Part shown: one piece after another, positions 29,510 to 38,813 of the stretch
Numbering within the stretch: the stretch's first letter is position 1
How the letters are laid out: every line of letters starts with the position of its first letter
From: Prado023 sp963818445
GTDB lineage: Bacteria > Actinomycetota > Actinomycetes > S36-B12 > CAIYMF01
Assembly (NCBI GenBank): GCA_963818445.1
Contig: CAWFSG010000017.1
Coordinates: 1-64,000 of the forward strand
DNA: 64,000 nucleotides
Reading direction: 5' to 3'
Notes under the pieces: generated by a model
Databases searched by the model: none
What the model saw: the letters and a program-made list of their open reading frames with translations, nothing else
Told to the model about the DNA's origin: nothing
Translations under genes and position numbers: made by a program

Positions 29510-30289
29510 ATGGACAGCACGACGCAGGCGCCCAACATCGGCCGGGGGGTGCTCCAGGCGATCTTCGCGGTGTTCCTGGGGCTGATGATCACGGCGGTGG
29601 TCGGGGTCGGGGTGTACACCTTCCACCCGAACCCGGGTGAGGAGACGCAGGAGCAGATCCAGGCGCTCTACGACGAGCGGGCGACGATCGACGGCTGCAA
29701 CTCGCCCACGCCGAACGAGTGTCGCAGCTGGGACCAGCTGACGTCGGCCGAGAAGGCCCGGACGAAGGCCATCGACGCCCAGGTCACCACCCTGCAGCGG
29801 GTCGCGGAGGAGACGTCCAGCCAGTGGCGGATGAGCACCAGCGTGATCCTCATCGTCATCGCCACGATGCTCATGGCGGTCGCGCTGGCCCTCGGTGACT
29901 CGGTGAGCGTGCTGAGCAACGGCATCCTGCTCGGCGGACTGTTCACCATGCTCTACGGCGTGGGCTGGGGGCTCGCCTCCGGCAACTCGGTCACGCGGTT
30001 CCTCGTGCTGGTGGCGGCGCTGGGGGTCTCGCTGGTGCTGGGGTACCTGAAGTTCGTCCGTGGCCGCCGACCGGCAGGGGCCGAGCCGGGCTCAGGGACG
30101 GGCGCCGTCGCGGCGGCCCAGCCCGGTGGCGGCGGGTCGTCGGCGGAGGTGGCCGAGCTCAGCTCCCGGGTGGGGGCGCTGGAGCGGCGGCTGGCAGCGG
30201 CGGCGGCCGGCCTCGGAGGTGCCGACGACGCTGGCGGGGCGACTCACACGCGCGATGCGGGAACCACTGCCCCCGACCCCGACGTGTGA
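29510..30289 (+). CDS. Uncharacterised four-helix membrane protein with C-terminal coiled coil
   Basis: I do not recognise this 259-residue protein. It starts at an ATG behind GGGAGG. A first helix (about residues 12-36, LQAIFAVFLGLMITAVVGVGV) is followed by an outward loop of about 65 residues with two Cys (DGCNSPTPNECRSW) that could form a disulfide. Three further helices (about 105-190) follow, then a Gly/Ala/Pro-rich linker and a short coiled coil (SSAEVAELSSRVGALERRLAAAA) in the cytoplasm. It has its own likely promoter and ends convergently with the GGCT gene over a small hairpin. Nothing in its neighbours points to a specific role. Confidence 0.75.
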   Translation: MDSTTQAPNIGRGVLQAIFAVFLGLMITAVVGVGVYTFHPNPGEETQEQIQALYDERATIDGCNSPTPNECRSWDQLTSAEKARTKAIDAQVTTLQRVAEETSSQWRMSTSVILIVIATMLMAVALALGDSVSVLSNGILLGGLFTMLYGVGWGLASGNSVTRFLVLVAALGVSLVLGYLKFVRGRRPAGAEPGSGTGAVAAAQPGGGGSSAEVAELSSRVGALERRLAAAAAGLGGADDAGGATHTRDAGTTAPDPDV

Positions 30290-30310
30290 GGGTGTCGACG
30301 TACGACGACC

Positions 30311-30330
30311 GGCACGCCCGTAGGGGTGCC
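30311..30330. terminator. Hairpin between convergent genes
   Basis: GGCAC-G-CCC and GGGGTGCC pair around a GTA loop with one bulged G, directly after the membrane-protein gene and touching the stop of the GGCT gene. It could end transcripts from both sides. Confidence 0.4.
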
Positions 30331-30770
30331 TACTGGCAGGGCCGCTTCATCAGGTCCACCACGTAGTCGTCAGGTGCCCCGGCAGCGCGGGCAGCCTCGG
30401 CCATGATCCCGAGGTAGCGCGCTGACGGCAGGCCGCCCTCGTAGGAGTCGACCACGTAGAGCCAGGCCATCTCGTCGCCGTCGAGGGTCTGCACGCGCAC
30501 GTGCAGCTTGCGGTGGATCCCGAGATCGGAGCCCTCCCAGCGGTCGAGCAGCGGCTCGTCCTCAGGGGCGACGTCGTAGAGCATGACGAACACGCTGTGG
30601 CCGGGGTCCTCGACGACGGTCGCCAGGGCGCCGTCCCACCCCAGGTCCGCACCGCCGAAGGTCAGCCTCCAGTCGATGAGCCAGCCGGGCCCGTACACGG
30701 GGGAGTGCGGGGCCCGCTCGAGCATCTGCCGGGGGTCGAGGTTCGACCCGTACGCCGCGTAGAGGGTCAC
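30330..30770 (-). CDS. Gamma-glutamylcyclotransferase-like (GGCT/AIG2 fold) protein
   Basis: Small cytoplasmic protein of 146 residues. The N-terminus MTLYAAYGSNLDPRQM carries the YGSN phosphate/backbone-binding loop of the GGCT/AIG2 fold, and the acidic LLDRWEGSDLGIHRK segment places a Glu at the usual catalytic position. Family members cyclise gamma-glutamyl peptides or release gamma-glutamylamines; the substrate here is unknown. The GTG start has TACTCT exactly 7 nt upstream, so the mRNA is probably leaderless. Confidence 0.8.
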   Translation of the reverse strand: MTLYAAYGSNLDPRQMLERAPHSPVYGPGWLIDWRLTFGGADLGWDGALATVVEDPGHSVFVMLYDVAPEDEPLLDRWEGSDLGIHRKLHVRVQTLDGDEMAWLYVVDSYEGGLPSARYLGIMAEAARAAGAPDDYVVDLMKRPCQ

Positions 30771-30777
30771 GTCGCAC

Positions 30778-30783
30778 AGAGTA
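30778..30783 (-). promoter_or_regulatory. -10 element for the GGCT-like gene (leaderless)
   Basis: TACTCT on the minus strand followed by 7 nt (GTGCGAC) and the GTG start at 30770. Confidence 0.45.
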
Positions 30784-30837
30784 GTGGTGCGGCTGGCTCC
30801 ATCGGAAGATCAGCGCCGGGGGAGTCGCGCGCCCGCA

Positions 30838-31395
30838 TCACTGGGGGACGAACACAGGTTCTCCGGGCAGGCACGAGTACAGGACCAGGTCGTGGCGGCC
30901 GTCGGCCCGCACCTGCGATCCACGTGCCACCCCCTCCCGAACGAAGCCGGCGCGCTCCAGGGAGCGCTGCTCGGGGATGTTGGCCACATCCGTGGACGCC
31001 TGGACCCGATGGACCCCGCCGGCATGCAGGGCGCTGGCCAGCAGTGACTGGGCCACCGCGCCGATGCCACGACCGCGCACAGCGGCATGCAGCGACACCC
31101 CGATGCTGATCGCCCGCGAGCCCAGGTTGGGACCGTGCAGCTCGCTGTGCCAGCTCATGTCCCCGACGGGGACCCAGGCCTCCTCGGTCGCCTCGCGGGG
31201 GCGGATGTCCACCATCGCCCGGTCGTGCCAGTCCTGCTCGAAGTGGATGTCGAACACGCCCCAGTCGTCGTACTCGCTCGACGAGTCCGGCCGGGGCTCG
31301 CCGTCCACGAACCTGCGGATGCGCACGAGGTCCCCCGCGGGAGTCAGGGCCTGCACCGGCAGCGTGATGCGGGGAAGGGGCGGTTCGACGGCCAT
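30838..31395 (-). CDS. GNAT-family N-acetyltransferase
   Basis: Acetyltransferase of 185 residues with the GNAT acetyl-CoA loop RGRGIGAVAQSLL (Q/RxxGxG/A, about residues 108-120) preceded by ISIGVSLHAAV and followed by VHRVQASTDVANIPEQRSLERAGFVREG, the motif B region used by RimJ/RimL-like enzymes. GGAGGA lies upstream of the ATG. The N-terminal 50 residues (RRFVDGEPRPDSSSEYDDWG) look like the substrate-facing part. The acceptor substrate is unknown. It is divergent from the GH5 gene with a 103-bp gap. Confidence 0.85.
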   Translation of the reverse strand: MAVEPPLPRITLPVQALTPAGDLVRIRRFVDGEPRPDSSSEYDDWGVFDIHFEQDWHDRAMVDIRPREATEEAWVPVGDMSWHSELHGPNLGSRAISIGVSLHAAVRGRGIGAVAQSLLASALHAGGVHRVQASTDVANIPEQRSLERAGFVREGVARGSQVRADGRHDLVLYSCLPGEPVFVPQ

Positions 31396-31498
31396 GGATC
31401 CTCCGGCTGCGGTGCGGACGGGCCGCAGCCCGCCCCGACCTGGTCGCGGGGACGCGTGCGGTTCCGATCCGAGGTGGGTCGTAGGTCATGATCCTGTC

Positions 31499-34324
31499 AT
31501 GGCTGATGCCCCTGGCGGGTCCACCGACCCCTACGACGGTCTCGACCCGGACGTCATCGCCTTCCTGGACGGAGCGCCGCACCCAGCGTCGTCGGGCGCA
31601 GCTGCGGTCGGTGCCGCAGCGGCCGCGCAGCCCGTGGCGATCAGCGGCTCGGCCGGCACCGAACGGGGCCCGTCGGGGACGTCCCCCGCGCCCGGCGGGA
31701 CCCACCGACGTCGGCATGTTCGGTCCTCCTGGGGTGCCGCCGTGACGATGGTCGTGGTGATCGTGGGCGCCGCCCTGCTGGACCCCTCAGGCCTGGCCGC
31801 CCCGGTGGCCTGGACGGGAGCCCAGGTGGCCCGCCAGCCGTGGACCTGGCTGCAGTACGTCCTGCTGGGCCCCCTGACCGTGCTGCTCGTGTGGTGGTGG
31901 AGCCGGCGACTGCTCGCCGCCGCGACCCCTGCCGCACCCCGGAGGTGGGTGGTCAGCCGCATCTGGCTGCTGGTGATCCTCGCGATGATGGTCGCCAAGC
32001 TGGCCTACTCCGTCGTGCTGATGGCACCGGCCCTGCTCGGGGGGTCCGAGGCGGGACTCCCGCCAGGTCCGTCCGCGGCCTACCTGATCTGGGCCACGGG
32101 GTTCACCGGAATCAAGGCGGGCGTCTATGGATGGGTGCCCGCATTGGTGGCCGCGGCACTGTGGAGCCCGGGTGGTGCGCGCCGGGCGGGGGTCGCCGCC
32201 CGGGTCGAGGCCCCGTCGCGCGCGATGATCCCGGCCGGCGTGATCGCCCTCGGGCTTGCCCTTCTCGGTGGGTGGCTGGCGGGCTACTGGTGGACCGGAT
32301 CCCCGGTCGGCTACGCCCACACCTCAGGTTGGCGGCTGTTGGCGCCCACCGCCGCCTCGGGGCGGGCCGGGGAGATCGCCGCGATCCTGCTCGTGGCCCT
32401 GTTCCTGGGGCTGAGCGCCCGGCACACGCTGCGCCGGATCGACGTCCCCAGGCCGACCTCGTCACGACTGCTGGCCGGTGCCCTCGGCGCCCTGGTGGCC
32501 GGGATGTGCCTGGCGCTGGTCGAGTCCGTGGTCCAGCTGCTGTTCGGCACCGAGGTTGCCGGGACCGACGACCTGTGGATCCTCCCGGCGACCTACCTGC
32601 GCCTGGCCGAGGGCCTCTCCTTCGGCCTGCTGCTCGCGCCGTTCGCGGCGCTCGGACTCTGGCTGGTCGCTCGGGCGCCGCGACCGCAATGGTCGCTGGT
32701 CGCGGGCATGGTGGCCGCCGGCCTGGTGGCGGGGTCCGTGGTCGTGGTCGTCCGCCAGACGGAGGCTCACACCGGCGTGCCGCCCCTGGCCGGCGCGGAT
32801 CCCGCCCCGGTGGACCTGCCCGCCCAGCTCGTGCCCGTGCGCGACGAACCGGCACCACCTGGGCCCATCACCGTCCGGCGTGACGCCGACGGTTCAGCAG
32901 TGCTCTCCGACCAGCGAGGCGCCCAGGTGATCCTGCGGGGCATCAACGTCAACCAGCTCGGCGACTACTACGCCGCAGATCCGGACGTGCCGACGGTCGA
33001 AGCGCTCACCGAGCAGGACTTCGTGGACATCGCGGCGCTGGGCTTCAACGCGGTCCGCCTCGTGCTGTCCTGGTCGGCGCTCGAGCCCCAGCCCGGGCAG
33101 GTCGATGCCGCCTACCTCGAGCGCATCCGGCAGGCGGTGGCCTGGGCACGACTGCACGGGATCCACGTCGTTCTGGACATGCACCAGGACGCGTGGGGCA
33201 AGGGCGTGGTCGCTCCCGAGGGGACCGTGTGCCGTGGCGGGACCTCGCCCATGGTCGGGTGGGACGGTGCGCCGGACTGGGCGTCGTACTACGACGACGC
33301 GCCGCCCTGCCAGTTCACCGGCCGGGACCTGGCCCCGAACGTCCTTCGTGCGTTCACCTCGTTCTACACCGACCGCGAGGGCATCCAGGATCGGCTCGTG
33401 GCCGTGTGGGGGCGGCTGGCCAGTGAGTTCGGTGGGGATCCCACGGTCGTCGGGTACGACCTGCTCAACGAGCCGGCCTTCGCCGAGCAGGCGCCCCTGA
33501 CCAGTGGGATGCTGCTCGGCCGCTACCACGCGCGCGCCATCCAGGCGATCCGCCAGGGCGAGCAGAAGGCGCCGGGCGGGTACGCGCATCCGGTCCTCCT
33601 CGAGCCGAGCATCTGGTGGTCCGGCTTCGGGGTCGACCCGTTGCCGCCCCACGGCTTCACCACCGACTCGCAGGTGGTGTTCGCCCCTCACCTCTACAAC
33701 GAGTCGATCACGATGGACCAGTCCCTCGGGCTGACCACCGTCAGCGTCGAGCGGGGGTATGCACTGGCCGCCCGCGCCGCCTCGGACTGGGGGACGCCCC
33801 TGTGGTCCGGCGAGTGGGGGACGTTCGGGGAGTCGTCCCAGAACGCCGAGCTCAACGCCCGGTACGCCGCCGCCGAGGACTCCCTGCGCGTCGGCTCGGC
33901 AGTCTGGGTGTGGAAGCAGGGCTGCGGAGACCCGCATGTGTTCCCCGCGCAGGAGGCGGGGGACATCCGACGGGTGTCCTGTCCCGAGGGGACCCCGTTG
34001 CCGACGCGCACTGCGCAGATCGAGCCCCTCACCCGGGCCTACCCGCGCACTGCCCCGGGGCGGATCCTCGCCATCGAGTCCGACGGCCGGACGATCCGGC
34101 TCGACGGGGACACCGCCGGTGCCGGGCGGGTCGACGGCACGCCGGACTCCTGCGCCCTGGACATCTGGGTCCCCGGCTCCACGCAGCCGGCGGTGGCCGA
34201 GCAGGTCGGGGTCACCGGGCTGCGCTCGGTCGAGGTCCCGGCCGGCAGCGCCGCCCAGGACCCGTCGGGCGGGTGGCGGGTCATCGGCTGCGCGACCGGG
34301 GCCTACCGGCTGTCGCTGTCCTGA
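31499..34324 (+). CDS. Membrane-anchored GH5 glycoside hydrolase (endoglycoceramidase-like) with N-terminal polytopic domain
   Basis: A 941-residue fusion. Residues ~1-75 are a polar Ala/Pro-rich cytoplasmic tail; ~75-430 hold eight to ten hydrophobic helices (for example WGAAVTMVVVIVGAALL, RIWLLVILAMMVAKLAYSVVL, RLLAGALGALVAGMCLALVES). Residues ~458-850 form a GH5 (clan A) barrel: LRGINVNQLGDYY, VLDMHQDAWGKGV, acid/base Glu in YDLLNEPAF (~657), APHLYNES, and nucleophile Glu in WSGEWGTFGE (~771). A beta-sandwich C-terminus follows to the end. The DMHQDxW and LLNEP pattern matches endoglycoceramidase-related GH5 enzymes more than cellulases. The catalytic domain should face outside. The start is the ATG at 31499; substrate and role of the membrane part are unknown. 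Confidence 0.85.
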   Translation: MADAPGGSTDPYDGLDPDVIAFLDGAPHPASSGAAAVGAAAAAQPVAISGSAGTERGPSGTSPAPGGTHRRRHVRSSWGAAVTMVVVIVGAALLDPSGLAAPVAWTGAQVARQPWTWLQYVLLGPLTVLLVWWWSRRLLAAATPAAPRRWVVSRIWLLVILAMMVAKLAYSVVLMAPALLGGSEAGLPPGPSAAYLIWATGFTGIKAGVYGWVPALVAAALWSPGGARRAGVAARVEAPSRAMIPAGVIALGLALLGGWLAGYWWTGSPVGYAHTSGWRLLAPTAASGRAGEIAAILLVALFLGLSARHTLRRIDVPRPTSSRLLAGALGALVAGMCLALVESVVQLLFGTEVAGTDDLWILPATYLRLAEGLSFGLLLAPFAALGLWLVARAPRPQWSLVAGMVAAGLVAGSVVVVVRQTEAHTGVPPLAGADPAPVDLPAQLVPVRDEPAPPGPITVRRDADGSAVLSDQRGAQVILRGINVNQLGDYYAADPDVPTVEALTEQDFVDIAALGFNAVRLVLSWSALEPQPGQVDAAYLERIRQAVAWARLHGIHVVLDMHQDAWGKGVVAPEGTVCRGGTSPMVGWDGAPDWASYYDDAPPCQFTGRDLAPNVLRAFTSFYTDREGIQDRLVAVWGRLASEFGGDPTVVGYDLLNEPAFAEQAPLTSGMLLGRYHARAIQAIRQGEQKAPGGYAHPVLLEPSIWWSGFGVDPLPPHGFTTDSQVVFAPHLYNESITMDQSLGLTTVSVERGYALAARAASDWGTPLWSGEWGTFGESSQNAELNARYAAAEDSLRVGSAVWVWKQGCGDPHVFPAQEAGDIRRVSCPEGTPLPTRTAQIEPLTRAYPRTAPGRILAIESDGRTIRLDGDTAGAGRVDGTPDSCALDIWVPGSTQPAVAEQVGVTGLRSVEVPAGSAAQDPSGGWRVIGCATGAYRLSLS

Positions 34325-34376
34325 TCGGGGCCTTCCCCGGCGCGCGCCGGGTGGTCCATGCGCGATGATCGGGGTC

Positions 34377-35753
34377 ATGACTTCGGTGGTGATCGTCGGT
34401 GGCGGTCCGGGCGGGTACGAGGCTGCCCTGGTCGCAGCGCAGATGGGCGCCGAGGTGACGCTGGTGGACTCCGATGGGATCGGCGGCTCCGCCGTGCTCA
34501 CCGACTGCGTGCCGAGCAAGGCGCTGCTCGCGGTGGCCGAGTCCGCCACGCAGGTCCGCCAGAGCGAGGCGCTGGGGATCACCGGCGCGGCCGGGGCCGT
34601 GGGCGTGGACCTCGCGGCGGTGAACACGCGCATCCGCGAACTGGCAGCCGCCCAGAGCGAGGACACCGCCCAGCGGTGCCAGCGCTCCGGTGTTCGCCTG
34701 CTCGCAGGGCGTGGGCGCCTGGACGGCCCCGGCGCCGTCGTGGCCGACCTGGCGTCCGGGGGAGACGAGCGGATCGAGGCCGACGCGATCCTCCTGGCCA
34801 CGGGCGCCCGTCCGCGGGTCATGGACACGGCGGTCCCCGATGGGGAGCGGATCCTGACCTGGGAGCAGGTCTACGACCTCGATCGGGCGCCCGAGAGGCT
34901 GGTCGTCGTCGGGTCAGGCGTCACCGGCGCGGAGTTCGCCTGCGCCTACCAGGCCCTCGGATCGGAGGTCGTCCTCGTGTCCAGCCGGGAGCACGTGCTG
35001 CCCGGCGAGGACCCTGAGGCGGCCCAGGTCCTCGAGGACGTCTTCGAACGACGCGGGATGACGGTGCTGCGGCGGTCGCGGGCGCAGTCGGCCGTCCGGA
35101 CGGCCGACGGGGTGCGGGTCACCCTGGCCGACGGGCGCACCGTGGAGGGCTCGCACTGCCTGATGGCGGTGGGATCCGTGCCCAACACCGAGGACCTCGG
35201 CCTGGCCGCCGCCGGGGTTCGCACCACACCCTCCGGGCACGTCGAGGTGGACCGGGTGTCGCGCACCTCCGCCCGCGGGGTCTACGCCGCCGGCGACTGC
35301 ACAGGCGTGCTCCTGCTGGCCTCCGTCGCCGCGATGCAGGGCCGGATCGCCATGTGGCACGCGCTGGGTGGCGCCGTGGCCCCGCTGGACCTGCGGACGG
35401 TGAGCTCCAACGTGTTCACCGATCCGGAGATTGCCACCGTCGGCTACACGCAGGCCGACGTCGATGCCGGCCGCGTGAACGCCGAGGTGGTGTCGCTGCC
35501 TCTGGCGACGAACGCGCGGGCCAAGATGCAGGGCATCACCGACGGCTTCGTGAAGGTCATCTGCCGTCGGGGGACACGGATCGTGATCGGCGGGGTGGTG
35601 GTCGCCCCGCACGCCTCCGAGCTGATCTTCGGGCTCGCCCTGGCCGTCGAGCAGCGCCTGACCGTCGACCAGGTGGCGGCCACGTTCACCGTGTACCCCT
35701 CGATGACCGGGTCCATCGCCGAGGCCGCCCGCCAGCTGCGTGCGTTCGGCTGA
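34377..35753 (+). CDS. lpdA: LpdA-like flavoprotein disulfide reductase / NAD(P)H-quinone reductase
   Basis: FAD enzyme of 458 residues with the pyridine nucleotide-disulfide reductase fold: FAD loop VVIVGGGPGGYEAAL, NAD loop VVVGSGVTGAEFA, FAD-binding GVYAAGDCTGV, and a C-terminal dimerisation domain. At the redox disulfide it reads GGSAVLTDCVPSKALL, so only one Cys of the usual CxxxxC remains; the C-terminal HxxE pair of true lipoamide dehydrogenases is replaced by VYPSMTGSIAEAAR. This matches M. tuberculosis LpdA (Rv3303c), a NAD(P)H-quinone reductase, rather than a component of pyruvate dehydrogenase. It is followed after 9 bp by a tyrosine phosphatase gene. Confidence 0.88.
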   Translation: MTSVVIVGGGPGGYEAALVAAQMGAEVTLVDSDGIGGSAVLTDCVPSKALLAVAESATQVRQSEALGITGAAGAVGVDLAAVNTRIRELAAAQSEDTAQRCQRSGVRLLAGRGRLDGPGAVVADLASGGDERIEADAILLATGARPRVMDTAVPDGERILTWEQVYDLDRAPERLVVVGSGVTGAEFACAYQALGSEVVLVSSREHVLPGEDPEAAQVLEDVFERRGMTVLRRSRAQSAVRTADGVRVTLADGRTVEGSHCLMAVGSVPNTEDLGLAAAGVRTTPSGHVEVDRVSRTSARGVYAAGDCTGVLLLASVAAMQGRIAMWHALGGAVAPLDLRTVSSNVFTDPEIATVGYTQADVDAGRVNAEVVSLPLATNARAKMQGITDGFVKVICRRGTRIVIGGVVVAPHASELIFGLALAVEQRLTVDQVAATFTVYPSMTGSIAEAARQLRAFG

Positions 35754-35762
35754 GGGCGGGCC

Positions 35763-36644
35763 ATGACGCAGGACAGCAGGCACGAGGAGGCGCCGGGCCC
35801 GACGCCCGCGCGCCCGGGTGAGGCGGGGCTGCACGGGTCGTCGGCCCCTCCCGGCGCCGGCCTGGGTCTGGTCACCGTACCGAACCTGCGCGACGTCGGC
35901 GGCTGGCCCACACGCGCGGGGGGCCGGGTTGTCCCTGGCGCGCTCTACCGCTCCACGGACCTGTCGAGGCTGGCCGGCCCGGATGTCCGGGCGTTCGCCG
36001 GGATCGGGATCCGGTCGGTGTACGACCTGCGGACCTCCGGCGAACGGGCCGGGGCGCCGGACGTCCTGCCCTCCGGGGTCGAGTACCACGCCCTCGATGT
36101 CCTGGCGGACTCAACGATGGCCGTTCCCGCGAACCTGATGGCGCTGCTGGCCGACCCCCCGGCGGCCACGCAGGAGCTGACCGGGACCAGGGTCACGCGC
36201 CTGTTCGACTCCGCCTACCGCGAGATCGTCGGGCTGCCCAGCGCCCGGGCCAGCTACCGCAGGCTCTTCACCGACCTCGCCGCCCCCGATCGACGTCCGG
36301 CCCTCGTGCACTGCACGACGGGCAAGGACCGCACCGGATGGGCTGCCGCTGCGCTGCTCCAGCTGCTCGGAGTGTCTGACGACGACGTGCTGGCCGAGTA
36401 CCTGCGCACCAACGACCTGCTGCTCCCCGCGCTGGAGCCGATGTTCGACCAGTTCCGCGCTGCGGGTGGCGACCCAGCGGTGCTGGTGCCCGTATTCGGG
36501 GTCGACCCGGCCTATCTCGCCGCCGGCCTGGACGAGATGACGAGTCGGTACCAGTCGATCGAGGGGTACTTCTCCGAGGGCCTGGGCATGGAGGCGGACA
36601 CGATCGAGGCCCTTCGGCAGGCCTTCACCGAGCCGGCCCCCTGA
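35763..36644 (+). CDS. Tyrosine-protein phosphatase (PtpB-like, Y_phosphatase3 family)
   Basis: Phosphatase of 293 residues. The P-loop CTTGKDRTG (CX5R, Cys at about residue 184, Arg at about 190) is preceded by His, as in protein tyrosine and dual-specificity phosphatases. The N-terminal NLRDVGGWPTRAGGRVVPGALYRSTDLSRL and YDLRTSGERAG segments are typical of the MptpB-like family, members of which dephosphorylate phosphotyrosine and phosphoinositides. There is no signal peptide, so it is cytoplasmic or leaves by an unknown route. The gap of 9 bp after the lpdA-like gene suggests cotranscription. Confidence 0.9.
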   Translation: MTQDSRHEEAPGPTPARPGEAGLHGSSAPPGAGLGLVTVPNLRDVGGWPTRAGGRVVPGALYRSTDLSRLAGPDVRAFAGIGIRSVYDLRTSGERAGAPDVLPSGVEYHALDVLADSTMAVPANLMALLADPPAATQELTGTRVTRLFDSAYREIVGLPSARASYRRLFTDLAAPDRRPALVHCTTGKDRTGWAAAALLQLLGVSDDDVLAEYLRTNDLLLPALEPMFDQFRAAGGDPAVLVPVFGVDPAYLAAGLDEMTSRYQSIEGYFSEGLGMEADTIEALRQAFTEPAP

Positions 36645-36694
36645 GGCCGCGGTCCCCGCGGCTTGTGGGCGAGCCGTCCGGTGGTGGATCGCAA

Positions 36695-36700
36695 TAGCCT
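36695..36700 (+). promoter_or_regulatory. Putative -10 element for glgX
   Basis: TAGCCT, 18 nt upstream of the ATG at 36719; the short leader carries a GAGGAGG ribosome-binding site. Confidence 0.4.
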
Positions 36701-36718
36701 CGTCGTGAGGAGGTCGAC

Positions 36719-38765
36719 ATGGGTGAGCAGATGGGGTACCTGCGCACGATCGACGCCTGGGAGCGCGAGGAGGGCGCGCCAGTCCCGGTGGGGGCGACGT
36801 GGGTGCACGAGTTGGAGGCGTGGAACTTCTCGATCTACTCCCGAACCGCCACGAAGGTCACCCTGCTGATCTATGGTGCGCGCGACGTGAGAACCCCGCT
36901 GATCGAGTTCACCCTCGATCCACTTGTGCACAAGACGGGTCGGCTGTGGCACTGCCTGGTCAGCGCCGCGAGGGTCCCGGGCGCGGCCTACTACGCCTAC
37001 CGGATGGACGGGCCGGCCGGCGGCACCAACCGGTTCGTGCCCCGCAAGGTGCTGTCCGACCCGTACGCCCGCCGGCTGCACTTCCCGCCCGGATTCTCGC
37101 GGGAGGCGGCCCGCGGGGAGGGCGCCAATGACGGCCGGGCTGTCCTCGGGGTGCTGCCCACGGCCGACTGGGCCGAGGAGCCCCTTCCAGGACCCGGCCC
37201 CCGGCACACCCACGACATGGTCATCTACGAGGTGCACGTCAAGGGTTTCACGGCCCGCGCGAACAGTGGCGTGGCCGAGGAGCTGCGCGGGACCTTCCGC
37301 GGCCTCATCGAGAAGATCGACCACCTCAAGGACCTCGGCGTGACCGTCGTGGAGCTGCTCCCGGTCCACCAGTTCGACCCCCAGGAGGGCAACTACTGGG
37401 GCTACATGACGATGAACTTCTTCGCGCCGCACTCCGAGTACGCCATCGCCGACGCCGTGGCCGAGTTCCGCGAGATGGCCGACGCGCTGCACGCCGCGGG
37501 CATCGAGCTGTGGCTCGACGTGGTGTACAACCACACCGCCGAGGGGGACCGCAGCGGGCCGACCTACAACCTCGCCGGGATCGACAACGACGCGTACTAC
37601 ATCGTCGAGCCCGACGGTTCCTATGACAACGACACCGGGTGCGGCAACACCACCCAGGCCGCCGACATCGCCACCAGGGCGCTGGTCCTGCGCAGCCTCG
37701 CGCACTGGGCCGAGCAGATGGGGGTCGACGGGTTCCGCTTCGACCTCGCCTCGATCCTGACCCGGGACGCCGTGGGGGCCGTCGAGGGCGACATGCCCCC
37801 GATGATCAACGAGATCGGTGTCCTGGCCGGGACCCACGACCTGCGGGTCACCGCGGAGGCCTGGGACCTCGGCGCCTACCAGCTCGGCCGGGGCTTCCCG
37901 GGGATCATGTGGCGGCAGTGGAACGGGAAGTTCCGCGACGACGTCCGCGGGTTCGTCAAGGGCGACGACGGGCTCGTGGCTGGCCCTGATGTCACGGGTC
38001 TACGGAAGTGCGGACCTGTTCCCGGACGGCCCGAACGACATGTACCGGCCCTACCAGAGCATCAACTTCGTCACCGCCCACGACGGGTTCTGCCTCTACG
38101 ACCTCGTGTCCTACGACGAGCGGCACAACGAGGCCAACGGCCACGGCGGCACCGACGGATCGTCGGACAACCGCAGCTGGAACTGCGGGTGGGAGGGTGA
38201 TGACGGCGCCCCACCGGAGGTCCTCGCGCTGCGCATGCGCCAGATGAAGAACTTCGCGGCGCTCATGATGCTGGCCAACGGCGTGCCGATGATCGTGGCC
38301 GGCGACGAGTTCGCCAACACCCAGCGCGGCAACAACAACCCCTACAACCAGGACAACGAGACCACCTGGCTGGACTGGGACCGGCTGGACTCCCACCACG
38401 ACCTGTTCGCGTTCTTCAAGGCGATGATCGCCCTGCGCAAGGGCCGTCGGAGCATCGCCCGCAGCCGGTTCTGGCGCGGGGACGTGCAGTGGTTCGGCAC
38501 CTCGGGCGCGCCGGACACCGCGCCCTGGTCGCACAGCGTGGCCTGGCACCTGTCCGGGGCGCGCTACGGCGAGGGCGACCTCTACGCGATGGTCAACGCG
38601 CACTGGGAGCCGCTGGAGTTCGCGATCCAGGTCCCGGGTCAGTGGCGGCGGATCGTGGACACGACGCGCAGCGCGCCCGAGCACGTGATGGCCGTGGCCG
38701 ACGCGCCGATGGTGGATGCGACGGTGACGGTCGCCGACCGCTCCATCGTCGTCCTGTCGACGTGA
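36719..38765 (+). CDS. glgX: Glycogen debranching enzyme GlgX/isoamylase-type, one frame break
   Basis: GH13 debranching enzyme, 681 residues if repaired, cleaving alpha-1,6 branches of glycogen. An N-terminal CBM48 segment (WVHELEAWNFSIYSRTATKVTLLIYG) is followed by the barrel motifs: VVELLPVHQFD, LDVVYNHTAEG (region I), GFRFDLASIL with nucleophile Asp (II), VTAEAWDLGAYQLG with acid/base Glu (III) and INFVTAHDGF (IV). WNGKFRDDVRGFVKGD is characteristic of GlgX/TreX. One extra G at about 37982 breaks the frame between GDDGLVA and ALMSRVYGSADLF; both halves are in full agreement with the family. Start ATG follows GAGGAGG. Confidence 0.9.
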
Positions 38766-38813
38766 GGGTGACGTGAGGCCGGACGTGATCCCCGACGTGA
38801 CCTGGGCGGGGCG

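Noticed and set aside
34377..35753. Lipoamide dehydrogenase of a 2-oxoacid complex
   Set aside because: The redox Cys pair and the C-terminal His-Glu pair are incomplete, and no E1/E2 genes are nearby.
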